A stretch of 42,789 nt of DNA from Oscillospiraceae bacterium (GTDB lineage: Bacteria > Bacillota > Clostridia > Oscillospirales > Oscillospiraceae), in contig JAAWHG010000021.1 in NCBI GenBank assembly GCA_022795735.1, forward strand, positions 1 through 42,789, read 5' to 3'. Shown here piece after piece: positions 16,840-25,580 of the stretch. The stretch's first letter is position 1; each line of letters starts with the position of its first letter. The notes beneath the pieces are model-generated. The model saw nothing but the letters and a program-made list of their open reading frames with translations, was not told where the DNA came from and made no database searches. The translations under genes were made by a program, and so were the position numbers.

Positions 16840-16912
16840 TCGAGAGCGCCCGCCGGCAGGAATGAAATATGAAAGGAAGCCCGGAGCCAAAGAGAAATCC
16901 TGCCGCTGTGGT
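16840..16912 (+). ncRNA. Possible remnant of a cobalamin-riboswitch-like element
   Basis: The plus strand reads AAAGGAAGCCCGGAG, then AAATCCTGCCGCTGTGG, which resembles the core order of cobalamin riboswitches (GGGAAGCxGGTG ... AAATCC ... CCGCTGTGA). A GGCAGGA/TCCTGCC pairing encloses it. The B12 box (AGACCTGCC) is missing, and no plus-strand gene follows before the terminator and minus-strand tRNA. I regard it as a decayed copy at best. Confidence 0.2.
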
Positions 16913-16951
16913 CCCAGATGGTTCTTCTGAAAAAACTGCTTTTTCAAAAGC

Positions 16952-16981
16952 AAAAATCCCGCACCGAAGTGCGGGATTTTT
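16952..16981 (-). terminator. Terminator after tRNA-Ser
   Basis: A perfect 13-bp inverted repeat (AAAAATCCCGCAC / GTGCGGGATTTTT, CGAA loop) ends in T runs on both strands; it lies just downstream of the minus-strand tRNA. Confidence 0.9.
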
Positions 16982-17003
16982 ACGGACATCTTTTAATGCA
17001 AGT

Positions 17004-17095
17004 TGGCGGAGAGGAAGGGATTCGAACCCTTGAGACGCTATTAACGCCTACACGATTTCCAATCGTGCGCCTTCGACCAGCTCAGCCACCTCTCC
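17004..17095 (-). tRNA. tRNA-Ser (anticodon GGA)
   Basis: Minus strand. Acceptor stem GGAGAGG pairs with CCTCTCC, followed by discriminator G and an encoded CCA (17004-17006). The anticodon arm is CACGATTGGAAATCGTG with anticodon GGA, and the T arm contains GGTTCGAATCC. A long variable arm (class II) is typical of tRNA-Ser. It reads UCC and UCU codons. Confidence 0.96.
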
Positions 17096-17159
17096 GTGGC
17101 TGCTGCTTCTGGTCTGTTCTGAAACAGCGCGCTTATTATAATCATTTTACCCGCCGTTG

Positions 17160-19112
17160 TCAAGAGGTTTTTTCATTTTCGACGGTTTCTTCCGCCGGAG
17201 CGGCTTCCCCGGCCTGTTCGCCCCCGGCGGCGGGCAAGGCCTTCTTGCCGGCGTTGACATAGGCCATCAGCTCGTCGCCGGTGATGGTTTCCTTCTGAAG
17301 GAGGTAGAGCGCGATCTCATCCAACAGGGCGCGGTTTTCCGTTAAAAGATTGGTTGCCCGCTCAAAGCTCCGCTGAAGCAGCGAACGCACTTCCTGGTCG
17401 GCCTCGGCCGCCGTCGGCTCGGCGCAGTTGAGCATAGACTGACCGTCCAGATATTGATTTGCCGCCGTGGTCAGAGCCATCAGCCCCACCTTGTCGCTCA
17501 TGCCGTACTGCATAACCATCTTCCGCGCCAGATCGGTGGCCCGTTCAATGTCGTTGGCCGCGCCGGTGGTCTGCACGCGGAAGACCAGCTGTTCTGCGGC
17601 CCGTCCGCCAACCAGGGTGGCAAGCTCGGTCAGCAGCTCCTCGCGGGAGTTGAGGAACTTCTCCTCCTCGGGCATCTGCATGGTGTAGCCCAGCGCCCCG
17701 GAGGTGTGCGGGACAATGGTGATTTTGGAGACCGGCTGCGCGTGCTTCTCCAGCGCCGCCACCAGCGCGTGCCCCACCTCGTGGTAGGAGACGATGCGCT
17801 TTTCCATGTCGGTGAGAACCGTGCCCTTCTTTTCGGTGCCCGCGATGACCACCTCGAAGGAGACCAGCAAATCCTGCTGGTTGACCGTCTGCCGTCCCAA
17901 ACGCACCGCCCGGAGGGCCGCCTCGTTGACCAGGTTGGCCAGATCGGCGCCCACCGCGCCGGCGGTGGCGGCGGCGATTTTGTGCAGGTCCACGTCTTCG
18001 GAGAGCTTGATGTTGCGGGTGTGCACCAAAAGGGTCTGATAGCGTCCTGAGAGGTTGGGTTTGTCGACGATAATCCGCCGGTCAAACCGGCCCGGGCGCA
18101 GCAGCGCCTTGTCCAGCACTTCGGGACGGTTGGTGGCGGCCAGGACGATAACGCCCTTGGAGGGGTCGAAGCCGTCCATCTCAGCCAGCAGCTGGTTCAA
18201 GGTCTGTTCCCGCTCGTCGTTGCCCCCCATGCGGGTGTCGCGGGTCTTGCCAATGGCGTCGATTTCGTCGATGAAAATGATGGCCGGGGCCATCTTGGAC
18301 GCCTGCTGGAACAGATCGCGCACGCGGCTCGCGCCCACGCCCACGAACATCTCCACAAAGCCGGAGCCCGAGATGGAGAAAAACGGCACGTTGGCCTCGC
18401 CGGCGACCGCCTTGGCCAGCAGCGTCTTGCCCGTACCGGGCGAACCCACCAGCAGCGCGCCCTTGGGCAGCTTTGCGCCGATGTCGGCGTACTTCTGCGG
18501 GTTGTGGAGAAAATCAATAATCTCCTCCAGACTTTCCTTGGCCTCATCCTGGCCGGCCACGTCCTGGAAGGTGACGCCGGTCTGCTTTTCCATGTAGACC
18601 TTGGCGTTGGATTGGCCGATGCCGCCGAAGCCGCCCCCCATGCGCTTGGACATGGAGCGCATCAGAAGGGAGAACAGCAGATACATCACCGCCACCGGCA
18701 GCACCCAGGAGAGCAGGAAGGAGACGATGGGGCTGGCCTGTTCGACGATTTTGCCGTCCACATGCGCGCCGTTGTCCTTGAGCTGGGAGACCACATCGTT
18801 GAGCTCGAGGCCGGCGATGCGGCCGGTGAAATTGATGGTCTGGCTGTGCCCGTCCTTCCCGGCCTCTTCCCGTGTGAGAATCAGAATGCGGTCGGATTGG
18901 AACTCCACCGAATCCACCTGATTCTCGTCCACCATGGTCAGAAATTCGTCGTAGGTAACCGGTACGAACTGAGAACCGGAAATGGACTCATAAAGCGCGT
19001 TGATTAGGATGGTGAAAACCAGCGCGATCAGGATGAGCGTAAAAATAGTCCTGGGCTGTTTGTTTTCCCCGTTATCCGGCGGACGGTTGGACTTCTTCTG
19101 GTCTTTGTTCAA
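17160..19112 (-). CDS. ftsH: ATP-dependent zinc metalloprotease FtsH
   Basis: Membrane-bound AAA+ protease that extracts and degrades membrane and regulatory proteins. About 650 residues: a cytoplasmic N-terminal stub, first membrane helix ([18 protein letters not shown]), an external segment, second helix ([18 protein letters not shown]), then the AAA module with Walker A GSPGTGKT (K229), Walker [12 protein letters not shown] and second region of homology [21 protein letters not shown]. The peptidase motif is HEVGH (H444-H448; HEAGH in most homologues) with the third zinc ligand in the [12 protein letters not shown] stretch. I start at the TTG at 19110-19112, placed after a GGAGGGG site; the frame remains open nine codons upstream. 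Confidence 0.96.
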   Translation of the reverse strand: MNKDQKKSNRPPDNGENKQPRTIFTLILIALVFTILINALYESISGSQFVPVTYDEFLTMVDENQVDSVEFQSDRILILTREEAGKDGHSQTINFTGRIAGLELNDVVSQLKDNGAHVDGKIVEQASPIVSFLLSWVLPVAVMYLLFSLLMRSMSKRMGGGFGGIGQSNAKVYMEKQTGVTFQDVAGQDEAKESLEEIIDFLHNPQKYADIGAKLPKGALLVGSPGTGKTLLAKAVAGEANVPFFSISGSGFVEMFVGVGASRVRDLFQQASKMAPAIIFIDEIDAIGKTRDTRMGGNDEREQTLNQLLAEMDGFDPSKGVIVLAATNRPEVLDKALLRPGRFDRRIIVDKPNLSGRYQTLLVHTRNIKLSEDVDLHKIAAATAGAVGADLANLVNEAALRAVRLGRQTVNQQDLLVSFEVVIAGTEKKGTVLTDMEKRIVSYHEVGHALVAALEKHAQPVSKITIVPHTSGALGYTMQMPEEEKFLNSREELLTELATLVGGRAAEQLVFRVQTTGAANDIERATDLARKMVMQYGMSDKVGLMALTTAANQYLDGQSMLNCAEPTAAEADQEVRSLLQRSFERATNLLTENRALLDEIALYLLQKETITGDELMAYVNAGKKALPAAGGEQAGEAAPAEETVENEKTS

Positions 19113-19183
19113 AGGATCCCCTCCTCTGTAATAGGGCAACGCCGCACGCGCCCCGTTGGGTTAGAATACCCGCATTCGGTGCA

Positions 19184-19212
19184 ATCATAGCACAAAACGC
19201 CGTCAAAAACAA
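19184..19212 (-). promoter_or_regulatory. Sigma-A-like promoter for ftsH
   Basis: Minus strand: TTGTTT (19207-19212), a 17-bp spacer and TATGAT (19184-19189), leaving a leader of about 65 nt. Confidence 0.5.
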
Positions 19213-19274
19213 CCTTCACGCGGCAAGCATGCGTAAACTTTCTGTGAATGCGCAAAAGAATGTTCATCGCGGAC

Positions 19275-19303
19275 TTGTGAAAATAAAGCGCGTTTGGTAT
19301 AAT
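19275..19303 (+). promoter_or_regulatory. Sigma-A-like promoter for rlmB
   Basis: TTGTGA (19275-19280), a 17-bp spacer and a perfect TATAAT (19298-19303), ending about 30 bp before the rlmB start. It is divergent from the ftsH promoter. Confidence 0.65.
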
Positions 19304-19335
19304 ATTCATAAATTATCTATTTTGGGGAGAGAATG

Positions 19336-20088
19336 ATGAGAGAAAACAGAGAGCAAGAGACGCTGCTGGAGGGCCGAAACGCGGTTATGGAGGCGTTCAA
19401 GGCGGGCCGGACCATCGACAAGGTATTTCTCGCGGAGGGCGCGGCCGACCACGGCCTGCGCCGGCTGGCCTCCTTGGCAAGGGAGGCCGGGGCGGTGGTG
19501 ACCGCCGTGGACCGCCGCAAGCTGGACCAGATGAGTCCCACCGGCGCGCACCAGGGCATTGTCGCCATGGCGGCGGCCCACGATTACAGTACCCTTGACG
19601 ATATGCTGGCCCTGGCCGCGCGGCGGGGTGAGGCGCCGCTGTTGGTGTTGTGCGATGAGCTGTCCGACCCGCACAATCTGGGCGCGATCATCCGCAGCGC
19701 CGAGTGCGCCGGGGCCCACGGCGTCGTGATCCCCAAACGCCGCAGCGTCGCTCTGACCGCGGTGGTGGCCAAGGCGGCGGCGGGCGCGTTGGAATACATG
19801 CCGGTGGCCCGCGTCACCAACCTGAGCGCCGCCATGGAAACGCTGCAAAAGAAGGGCCTCTGGGTCTTCGGAACCGCCGCCGAAGGGGCGACGCCCCTGT
19901 ACGAGGCGGATTTGCGCGGCCCGGCGGCCATCGTCATTGGCGCGGAGGGGGACGGCATGAGCCGTCTGGTGGCCGAACGGTGCGACTATAAGGTCAGCAT
20001 TCCCCTGCGCGGACAGATTTCCTCTCTGAACGCCTCCGCCGCCGCGGCCGTGCTGCTCTACGAGGCGTTGCGCCAGAGGCTTGGTTGA
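19336..20088 (+). CDS. rlmB: SpoU-family 2'-O-ribose rRNA methyltransferase (RlmB-type)
   Basis: Methylates a guanosine ribose in 23S rRNA using SAM. About 250 residues. An N-terminal substrate-binding domain starts with ETLLEGRNAVMEAF, the usual RlmB opening. The knotted SPOUT domain has all three motifs: NLGAIIRSAECAGA, IVIGAEGDGMS and IPLRGQISSLNASAAAAV. Two adjacent ATGs (19333 and 19336) are possible; the second sits at better spacing from GGGGAG. The next gene starts 42 bp downstream on the same strand and may be co-transcribed. The exact target nucleotide cannot be deduced. Confidence 0.93.
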   Translation: MRENREQETLLEGRNAVMEAFKAGRTIDKVFLAEGAADHGLRRLASLAREAGAVVTAVDRRKLDQMSPTGAHQGIVAMAAAHDYSTLDDMLALAARRGEAPLLVLCDELSDPHNLGAIIRSAECAGAHGVVIPKRRSVALTAVVAKAAAGALEYMPVARVTNLSAAMETLQKKGLWVFGTAAEGATPLYEADLRGPAAIVIGAEGDGMSRLVAERCDYKVSIPLRGQISSLNASAAAAVLLYEALRQRLG

Positions 20089-20130
20089 GCCTCGTTTGAA
20101 AAAAGCAACCGGAAAAGAGATGAAGCAGAA

Positions 20131-22266
20131 ATGAGAAAGCGCCAGCGGCGCGAGAAGCCGCAAATTCCGCTGGAACCGACCAAGCCGGAGGAATCCGCAG
20201 AGGCGGAAGAGCCAAAGGCGGTATATTCGCTCGACGACATCATGAATGAGTTCGGCGGCTGGAGCCGCCCCGCGCCCAAGGCGCCGCAAAAGCCGCCTGA
20301 ACCGCCCCCGCCGCCCGCCGCGCCGGTTCCGCCGCAGGCGCCGCCGGAAAAGAAACCGGAACCCACGCCCGCGCCCCAGCCGGAGCCGGAAGCCCCGCCG
20401 CCGCCGGCGGAACCCGCGCCGCCGCCGTCGCGCTTTCAGTTTGTAAAGCTGGACATCAACGAGGACGGACGGGCGCAGTCGGTTCCCCTCAATGACCCAC
20501 CCCCGGCCGCGCCGCCTGTCGCGCCGCCGTCGCGCAAGCCGCCCGAACCGTCCAAGGCCCCCCCAGCCGCGCCCCGGAAAAAGGAACCCGCGCCCCAAAA
20601 GGCCGAACGCCGGGACGCCCCGAAAAAGCGGAACCCCAAGGACGTTTACAAATCGCTCTGCAAGCAATTCAAGGGGCTGCGGCTGCGGTTCCGCCTCTCC
20701 TTTCTCTGGGCGGCGCTGTCGGTGCTGTTTACCGTGCTGTGCCATTGGAAAATTCCGCTGGGCGGCTTTGTCTTCCCGGTCATTCCGACCGGGCGGCTTT
20801 TGACCGGCCTGCTGTTCGCCGGCGTCCTCACCGCGTGGGACGTCATGTTCGGCGGCGTGTACCGGATTCTACAGCTCCGGCCCGACCTGGACACCCTGCT
20901 CGTCTTTTGCGCGGTGGTCTTCACCGTGGACGGCTTCGCGCAGATCGCGAGCGGCACGCGTCTGCCCTATGCGGCGGTGCTGCTCTGCGCCCTTTGCTTC
21001 GCCATGTGGGGCCGCGTGCTGAAAAACCGCGCGCAGCGCCGGAGTCTCAAGGTGGTCCTCGGCCTGTCGGGCCAGCCCACGGCGGCCGTCCGGAGCGAAC
21101 GTGCCTGGGGCAACCGGGATTGCGTCTTCCGCAGCAAGGGCGAGCCGGAACGTTTCCTGGAGGACCTGGACGTACCCAGCGTCGTGGACCAGGCCATGGG
21201 AATCTATGTGCCCTCGGCCCTTGCCCTCTCGCTGGTATTTTCTCTCCTGATGCACTTCCTGCGGGACCGGGATTTTCTGCTCTGCTGGTCGCTCATGCTG
21301 GCCGCGTCGGTCCCCATGGCGGCCTTTGTCACCTGGTGGCGGCCCTTCGCCTCCCTCGCCGTCCGCCTGGCGGGCGGCGGTTCCAACGGAGGCGCCGCCC
21401 TCTGCGGCTGGCGGGGCGTTCAGGAGCTCTATGCCCCCTGCTGTCTGGCGGCCACCGACCGCGACCTCTTCCCCGAAGGCAACGTCAAAATCAACGGGAT
21501 CAAAATCTTCGGAGGCCGCAGCATCAGTCAGCTGTCCGGCTATGTCCTGGCGGTGGTCGCCCAGTCCGGCAGCGGACTGACGCCGGTGTTCCAGGAGGTC
21601 TATCTGAATCAGAACGGCATTCCTTGCCGGACCGACTTCTTCCGCCGCTATGAGGGCGGCGGCCTGGGTGGGAGCATCCAGGGCGACCAGGTGCTGGTGG
21701 GTTCCATCGCCTTTATGCGGGCAATGGGCGTCCGCATGGAGGAGGGGACCAACCTTCGCCAGGCGGTCTACTGCGCCGTCAACAATGAGCTTGCCGCCGT
21801 CTTCGCCCTCAAATATGTCCCGTCCCCCATGGTGCGGGCCGGACTGAACACCGTTTTCCACGCCAAACGCCTGACCCTGCTGCTGACCACCCGCGACTTT
21901 ATCCTCACCCCCGACGTGGTGTTCCGCAAATATAAGATTCCCAGCACCAGCATGGAGTTTCCCTCGACCGAGGAGCGGGCGCGCCTCTCCGGCCCCTACG
22001 CGGCCCACGGCGGCGTGCAGACCGCCCTGCTGGGGCGGGACAGCTTTTTCCTGCTGGCCGAGTCCATCGCCGGCGCGCAGTCCCTCTGCGGCGGCGTCCG
22101 GGCCGGCCTGGTGGTCAACCTGCTGGGCGGCTGTATCGGGCTCCTCATCGGGGCGCTGCTGGCCTGGGCCGGCGCGTTTGCGAGCGCCTCGGCGGCCTAC
22201 CTGATGCTGTTCTCTCTTCTGTGGACCCTCCCCTCCATGGTGCTGAGCGTCGCCAGCGGAAAATAG
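20131..22266 (+). CDS. Membrane protein resembling a degenerate P-type ATPase, with Pro-rich N-terminal domain
   Basis: A 711-residue protein I cannot assign to a named family. Residues 1-~165 are a Pro/Glu/Lys/Ala-rich, probably disordered cytoplasmic region. From ~185 there are membrane pairs, a soluble part, another pair with a central Pro (AASVPMAAFV, P395) where metal-pumping P1B ATPases have CPC, a large soluble domain, and a final pair. The soluble domain follows the P1B order: the phosphorylation site region reads ATDRDLFPEG (D443) instead of DKTGTLTEG; GDQVLVGSIAFM (518-529) matches the nucleotide domain; AVYCAVNNELAAVFAL and LTLLLTTRDF (581-590, in place of LTGD) match the second half. 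The actuator TGE and hinge GDGxND motifs are absent. It is probably catalytically dead, perhaps structural or regulatory. No homologous partner is adjacent. Confidence 0.7.
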   Translation: MRKRQRREKPQIPLEPTKPEESAEAEEPKAVYSLDDIMNEFGGWSRPAPKAPQKPPEPPPPPAAPVPPQAPPEKKPEPTPAPQPEPEAPPPPAEPAPPPSRFQFVKLDINEDGRAQSVPLNDPPPAAPPVAPPSRKPPEPSKAPPAAPRKKEPAPQKAERRDAPKKRNPKDVYKSLCKQFKGLRLRFRLSFLWAALSVLFTVLCHWKIPLGGFVFPVIPTGRLLTGLLFAGVLTAWDVMFGGVYRILQLRPDLDTLLVFCAVVFTVDGFAQIASGTRLPYAAVLLCALCFAMWGRVLKNRAQRRSLKVVLGLSGQPTAAVRSERAWGNRDCVFRSKGEPERFLEDLDVPSVVDQAMGIYVPSALALSLVFSLLMHFLRDRDFLLCWSLMLAASVPMAAFVTWWRPFASLAVRLAGGGSNGGAALCGWRGVQELYAPCCLAATDRDLFPEGNVKINGIKIFGGRSISQLSGYVLAVVAQSGSGLTPVFQEVYLNQNGIPCRTDFFRRYEGGGLGGSIQGDQVLVGSIAFMRAMGVRMEEGTNLRQAVYCAVNNELAAVFALKYVPSPMVRAGLNTVFHAKRLTLLLTTRDFILTPDVVFRKYKIPSTSMEFPSTEERARLSGPYAAHGGVQTALLGRDSFFLLAESIAGAQSLCGGVRAGLVVNLLGGCIGLLIGALLAWAGAFASASAAYLMLFSLLWTLPSMVLSVASGK

Positions 22267-22351
22267 GAGGGCAAAGCGCCGAAAAACGAAACAGTTAATC
22301 GTATAGAATGCACAAAACTATGTGCGGCGCAGAAAAATCTTTGGGATAGAA

Positions 22352-22380
22352 TTGAAAAGAGGCTGGATTTTCGATATAAT
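22352..22380 (+). promoter_or_regulatory. Sigma-A promoter for the EF-G-like gene
   Basis: TTGAAA (22352-22357), a 17-bp spacer and a perfect TATAAT (22375-22380), about 50 bp upstream of the start codon. This is among the strongest promoters seen in the window. Confidence 0.8.
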
Positions 22381-22431
22381 TATGAGAGATACGGATAAGG
22401 GGGCTGGGCTCCCGCTGAAAGGAGAAATTCA

Positions 22432-24471
22432 ATGATGTATACAGCCAAGGACATTCGGAACATCTGCCTGATGGGGCATGGCGGGGACGGTAAGACCAGC
22501 CTGGCCGAATGCCTGCTCTACGTGACCAAGGGTACCGACCGGCTGGGCAAGACCACCGACGGTAACACGGTCAGCGACTTTGACCCCGAAGAGGTCAAGC
22601 GCGGCTATTCCATCGCCACCTCCCTCCTGCCTGTCGAATTTAAAGGCGTGAAGCTGAATATTCTGGACAACCCCGGCTACGCCGCCTTTGAAGGCGAGGT
22701 CCGCCAGTCTCTGCGGGTGGCCGACGCCGCCGTTGTTGTTGTGGGCGCGAAGGGCCTGAGCGTCGGCGCGCGCAAGGCGTGGAAGCAGCTCAAGAAGACC
22801 CACACCCCGGCGTTCTTCTATATGTCCCGGCTGGACGAAGAGAACAGCGACTTTTTCGCCACCATGGCGGAGCTGCACGACAAGCTGTCCGACGCCATCC
22901 TGCCGATCATGTTCCCCACCTATGAAAACAAAAAGCTGACCGGCTTTGTAGACGTATTGACCAACACCGCCTACGACCGCGACGGGAAAAAGGTTGCCAT
23001 TTCCGACGACGACGCGGCGCGGGTTGCGGAATATATGGGCCAGATCAACGAGCACATCGCCGAAGCCGACGACGCGCTGATGGAGAAATTTTTCGCCGAC
23101 GAGCCCTTCACGAAGGAAGAGGTGGTCACCGGCGTGAAGCTGGCCATCCGCGAGCGCAAGCTCTTCCCGATGCTCTGCGGCGAGTCGCTGACCGGCGCGG
23201 GCATGGAGGACGTGCTCACCAACCTCTCCAGCTACGCCCCCAATCCGCTGGAGGGCAAGCCCATGAAGACCGCCGAGGGCGGCGAGTTCCGGCGCGACGA
23301 GAACGGTTCGCCCGCCCTGTTCATCTTCAAGACCATGTCCGACCAGTTCGGCAAAAACTCCTTCTTCCAGGTGGTCTCCGGCAAGGCGACCCCCGACCTG
23401 GCGCTGACCGACCTGCGTACCGGCAACGCCGAAAAGCTCGGCCACCTGTACGTCCCCAAGGGCAAGAAGAACACCGAGGTCAAGGAGCTCTGCTGCGGCG
23501 ACATCGGCGTGCTGACCAAGATGGATAAGGTCAAGACCAACGACACCCTGGGCAAGATCGACGCCATTGCCGCGACCGAGTACCCCGCGCCCTGCTATTC
23601 CATGGCGGTCTACGCCAAGACGCGCGGCACCGAGGACAAGATCGCCACCGGCATCAACAAGATCAACGAGGACGACAGCTCCTTCACCTTCGGCAACAAC
23701 CCGGAGACCAGGGAGATGGTGCTCTCCGGCGTGGGCGACATCCATCTGGACGTCATCATCTCCAAGCTCAAGAGCAAATACAACGTCGAGGTCGAGCTCC
23801 GTCCGGCGCGCATCGCCTACCGCGAGACCATCCGCAAGAAGGTGCAGGTCCACGGACGGCACAAGAAGCAGACCGGCGGCCACGGCCAGTTCGGCGACGT
23901 GTGGATCGAGTTCGAGCCGCAGAGTGAGAGCGAGGAGATGATCTTCGGCGAGCGCGTCGTGGGCGGCGCGGTGCCCAAGAACTTCTTCCCGGCGGTGGAG
24001 AAGGGCCTGCGCGAGAGCGTCAAAAGGGGCGTACTGGCCGGCTATCCGGTGGTGTTCCTCCGGGCGACGCTGTACGATGGCTCCTATCACCCGGTTGACT
24101 CCTCCGAAATGGCGTTCAAGACGGCGGCCAACATCGCCTACAAGGAGGGTCTGCCCCAGGCCGGTCCCACCCTGCTCGAGCCCATCGGCGCGCTGAAGGT
24201 TACCATGCCCGACGAGTACATGGGCGACGTGTCGGGCGACCTCAACAAGCGCCGCGGCCGCATCCTCGGCATGAACCCGGTGGAGGACGGCGAGCAGGAG
24301 ATTGAGGCGGAGGTTCCCATGGGCGAGATGTCGAGCTACGTCATCGACCTGCGTTCCATGACGCAGGGGCGCGGCTCCTTCAGCTTGAAATTCCTCCGCT
24401 ATGAGGAGGTCCCGCAGATGAACCAGGCCAAGATTATTGAGGAAGCCAAAAAGGCCGCCGAAGAGGAATAA
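22432..24471 (+). CDS. Elongation factor G-like GTPase (EF-G paralogue)
   Basis: A 679-residue translation-factor GTPase with the full EF-G domain series (G, II, III, IV, V). The P-loop GHGGDGKT (15-22) is intact. Other G motifs differ from canonical EF-G: switch I reads KRGYSIATS rather than ERGITIxS, the DTPGH motif is DNPGY (Tyr83 in place of the catalytic His), and the NKMD motif is SRLD (132-135). Domain IV (KKVQVHGRHKKQTGGHGQFGDVWIEF) and domain V with its C-terminal RYEEVP are preserved. This matches the EF-G-like class found beside true EF-G in many bacteria, so it should not be called fusA without qualification. Its role (ribosome rescue, recycling or stress) is unknown. ATG follows AAAGGAG at seven bases. 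Confidence 0.9.
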   Translation: MMYTAKDIRNICLMGHGGDGKTSLAECLLYVTKGTDRLGKTTDGNTVSDFDPEEVKRGYSIATSLLPVEFKGVKLNILDNPGYAAFEGEVRQSLRVADAAVVVVGAKGLSVGARKAWKQLKKTHTPAFFYMSRLDEENSDFFATMAELHDKLSDAILPIMFPTYENKKLTGFVDVLTNTAYDRDGKKVAISDDDAARVAEYMGQINEHIAEADDALMEKFFADEPFTKEEVVTGVKLAIRERKLFPMLCGESLTGAGMEDVLTNLSSYAPNPLEGKPMKTAEGGEFRRDENGSPALFIFKTMSDQFGKNSFFQVVSGKATPDLALTDLRTGNAEKLGHLYVPKGKKNTEVKELCCGDIGVLTKMDKVKTNDTLGKIDAIAATEYPAPCYSMAVYAKTRGTEDKIATGINKINEDDSSFTFGNNPETREMVLSGVGDIHLDVIISKLKSKYNVEVELRPARIAYRETIRKKVQVHGRHKKQTGGHGQFGDVWIEFEPQSESEEMIFGERVVGGAVPKNFFPAVEKGLRESVKRGVLAGYPVVFLRATLYDGSYHPVDSSEMAFKTAANIAYKEGLPQAGPTLLEPIGALKVTMPDEYMGDVSGDLNKRRGRILGMNPVEDGEQEIEAEVPMGEMSSYVIDLRSMTQGRGSFSLKFLRYEEVPQMNQAKIIEEAKKAAEEE

Positions 24472-24499
24472 TCGCGCGCTAACACTTTACACGCAAATT

Positions 24500-24580
24500 G
24501 CCGGGGGCGGCATGACGCCGCCTCCGGCGAAAGCCCCCGGTCCATCCGGCCTCGTTTGCGAGGGCGAATGAACCGGGGGC
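24500..24580. terminator. Two hairpins between the EF-G-like gene and the sugar kinase
   Basis: First hairpin 24500-24528 (GCCGG...GGCGGC with GCCGCC...CCGGC), just after the EF-G-like stop. Second, 24533-24580, pairs GCCCCCGG with CCGGGGGC and ends on the minus strand in CTTTC, suitable for the convergent sugar kinase. T tracts are weak. Confidence 0.65.
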
Positions 24581-24597
24581 ATTTAGATTGCAATCTG

Positions 24598-25554
24598 TCA
24601 GGCGGGAAGCGCGGCCCGGACCTCTTCCAGAGAGGGCACGGCGGAAATGCCGCCCAGACGGGTGGTGGATAGACTGGCGGCGGTGCAGGCGAAGGAGGCG
24701 ATGCTCCGCATCTGCGCCTCGCTCAGTTCATCCGGATGTAAGCCGGTCTCAAGGAGGCCGTGGACGGCGCAACCGCCAAAAATATCGCCGGCCCCGGTGG
24801 TGTCCGCCACCTGTAGTCCGGTCAGGCCGGGGACGCGGCCCGCGCCGTTGCGGTTGCGGAAATGGCAGCCGTCCTTGCCCAGGGTGACGAAAACCAGCTT
24901 AACGCCGTACTGTTCCAGCAGCCGCTTCGCCCCCTCCTCGGGCGAACAGCCAAACAGAAACTCCACCTCGTTGTCGCTGATCTTCACCACGTCGGCCCGG
25001 GAGAGGCCCCAGAGCATTTGGCCCTTCGCCTCATCAAGATGGCCCCAGAGGTTTTCGCGGAGGTTGGGGTCGAAGGTAATCAGCTTTCCCGCCTGCTTGG
25101 CGTAGTCCACCACTCTGTAGTGGGTGGAGCGGGCGGGGTCGCTTGTCATGCAAACGGTGCCAAAGTGAAGGATGCGGGTCTGGTCGAGTATGGACAGGTC
25201 GATGTCGTCGAGGGAGAGCAGCGTATCGGCGCCGGGCTTGCGGGCAAAGGAAAACTCCCGTTCGCCGTTGGCGTCGCGCGTCACGAAAGCAAGGGTCGTG
25301 AAAGCCTCTTCGGTGAGAATCACACCTCCCGCGTCGATACCGGCGTCGCGAACGGTGGCGGCAAGCTGGCGGCCCAGGGCGTCGTTGCCCACCTTACTGA
25401 GCAGGGCGGTCTTGCGCCCGTATTTGGCCAGAGGGGCGAGGAAGTTGGCAACCGACCCGCCGGGATGGGCGGCCATGACCGGATAGCCGTCGTCCTGAAC
25501 GCGGTCCAGGGTGAAATCGATCAGCAGTTCGCCGATGGCGATCACATCATACAT
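24598..25554 (-). CDS. PfkB-family carbohydrate kinase (fructokinase-like)
   Basis: Ribokinase-fold sugar kinase of 318 residues. N-terminal IAIGELLIDFT, the PGGSVANFLAPLAKYG signature near residue 31, VGNDALGRQL, and the C-terminal signature DTTGAGDIFGG (D251-D257, the last Asp being the catalytic base). Overall pattern and length resemble bacterial fructokinases, but the sugar cannot be fixed from motifs. The ATG at 25552-25554 sits six bases after GGAGGTG; a longer frame from an upstream TTG overlaps that site. It follows the ferredoxin-like gene by 26 bp on the same strand, so both probably come from the promoter at 26337-26365. Confidence 0.9.
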   Translation of the reverse strand: MYDVIAIGELLIDFTLDRVQDDGYPVMAAHPGGSVANFLAPLAKYGRKTALLSKVGNDALGRQLAATVRDAGIDAGGVILTEEAFTTLAFVTRDANGEREFSFARKPGADTLLSLDDIDLSILDQTRILHFGTVCMTSDPARSTHYRVVDYAKQAGKLITFDPNLRENLWGHLDEAKGQMLWGLSRADVVKISDNEVEFLFGCSPEEGAKRLLEQYGVKLVFVTLGKDGCHFRNRNGAGRVPGLTGLQVADTTGAGDIFGGCAVHGLLETGLHPDELSEAQMRSIASFACTAASLSTTRLGGISAVPSLEEVRAALPA

Positions 25555-25580
25555 GAGAGACACCTCCAAATTGAAAAATT

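Noticed and set aside
19306-20745. Arg/Gly-rich 479-codon minus-strand frame opposite rlmB and the Pro-rich region
   Set aside because: Low-complexity complement of Pro/Ala/Glu codons; no support as a gene.
22429-24090. 553-codon minus-strand frame opposite the EF-G-like gene
   Set aside because: Mirror frame of high-GC codons (His/Leu/Gly/Val-rich), no ribosome-binding site and no recognisable domain, while the plus strand is an unambiguous GTPase.
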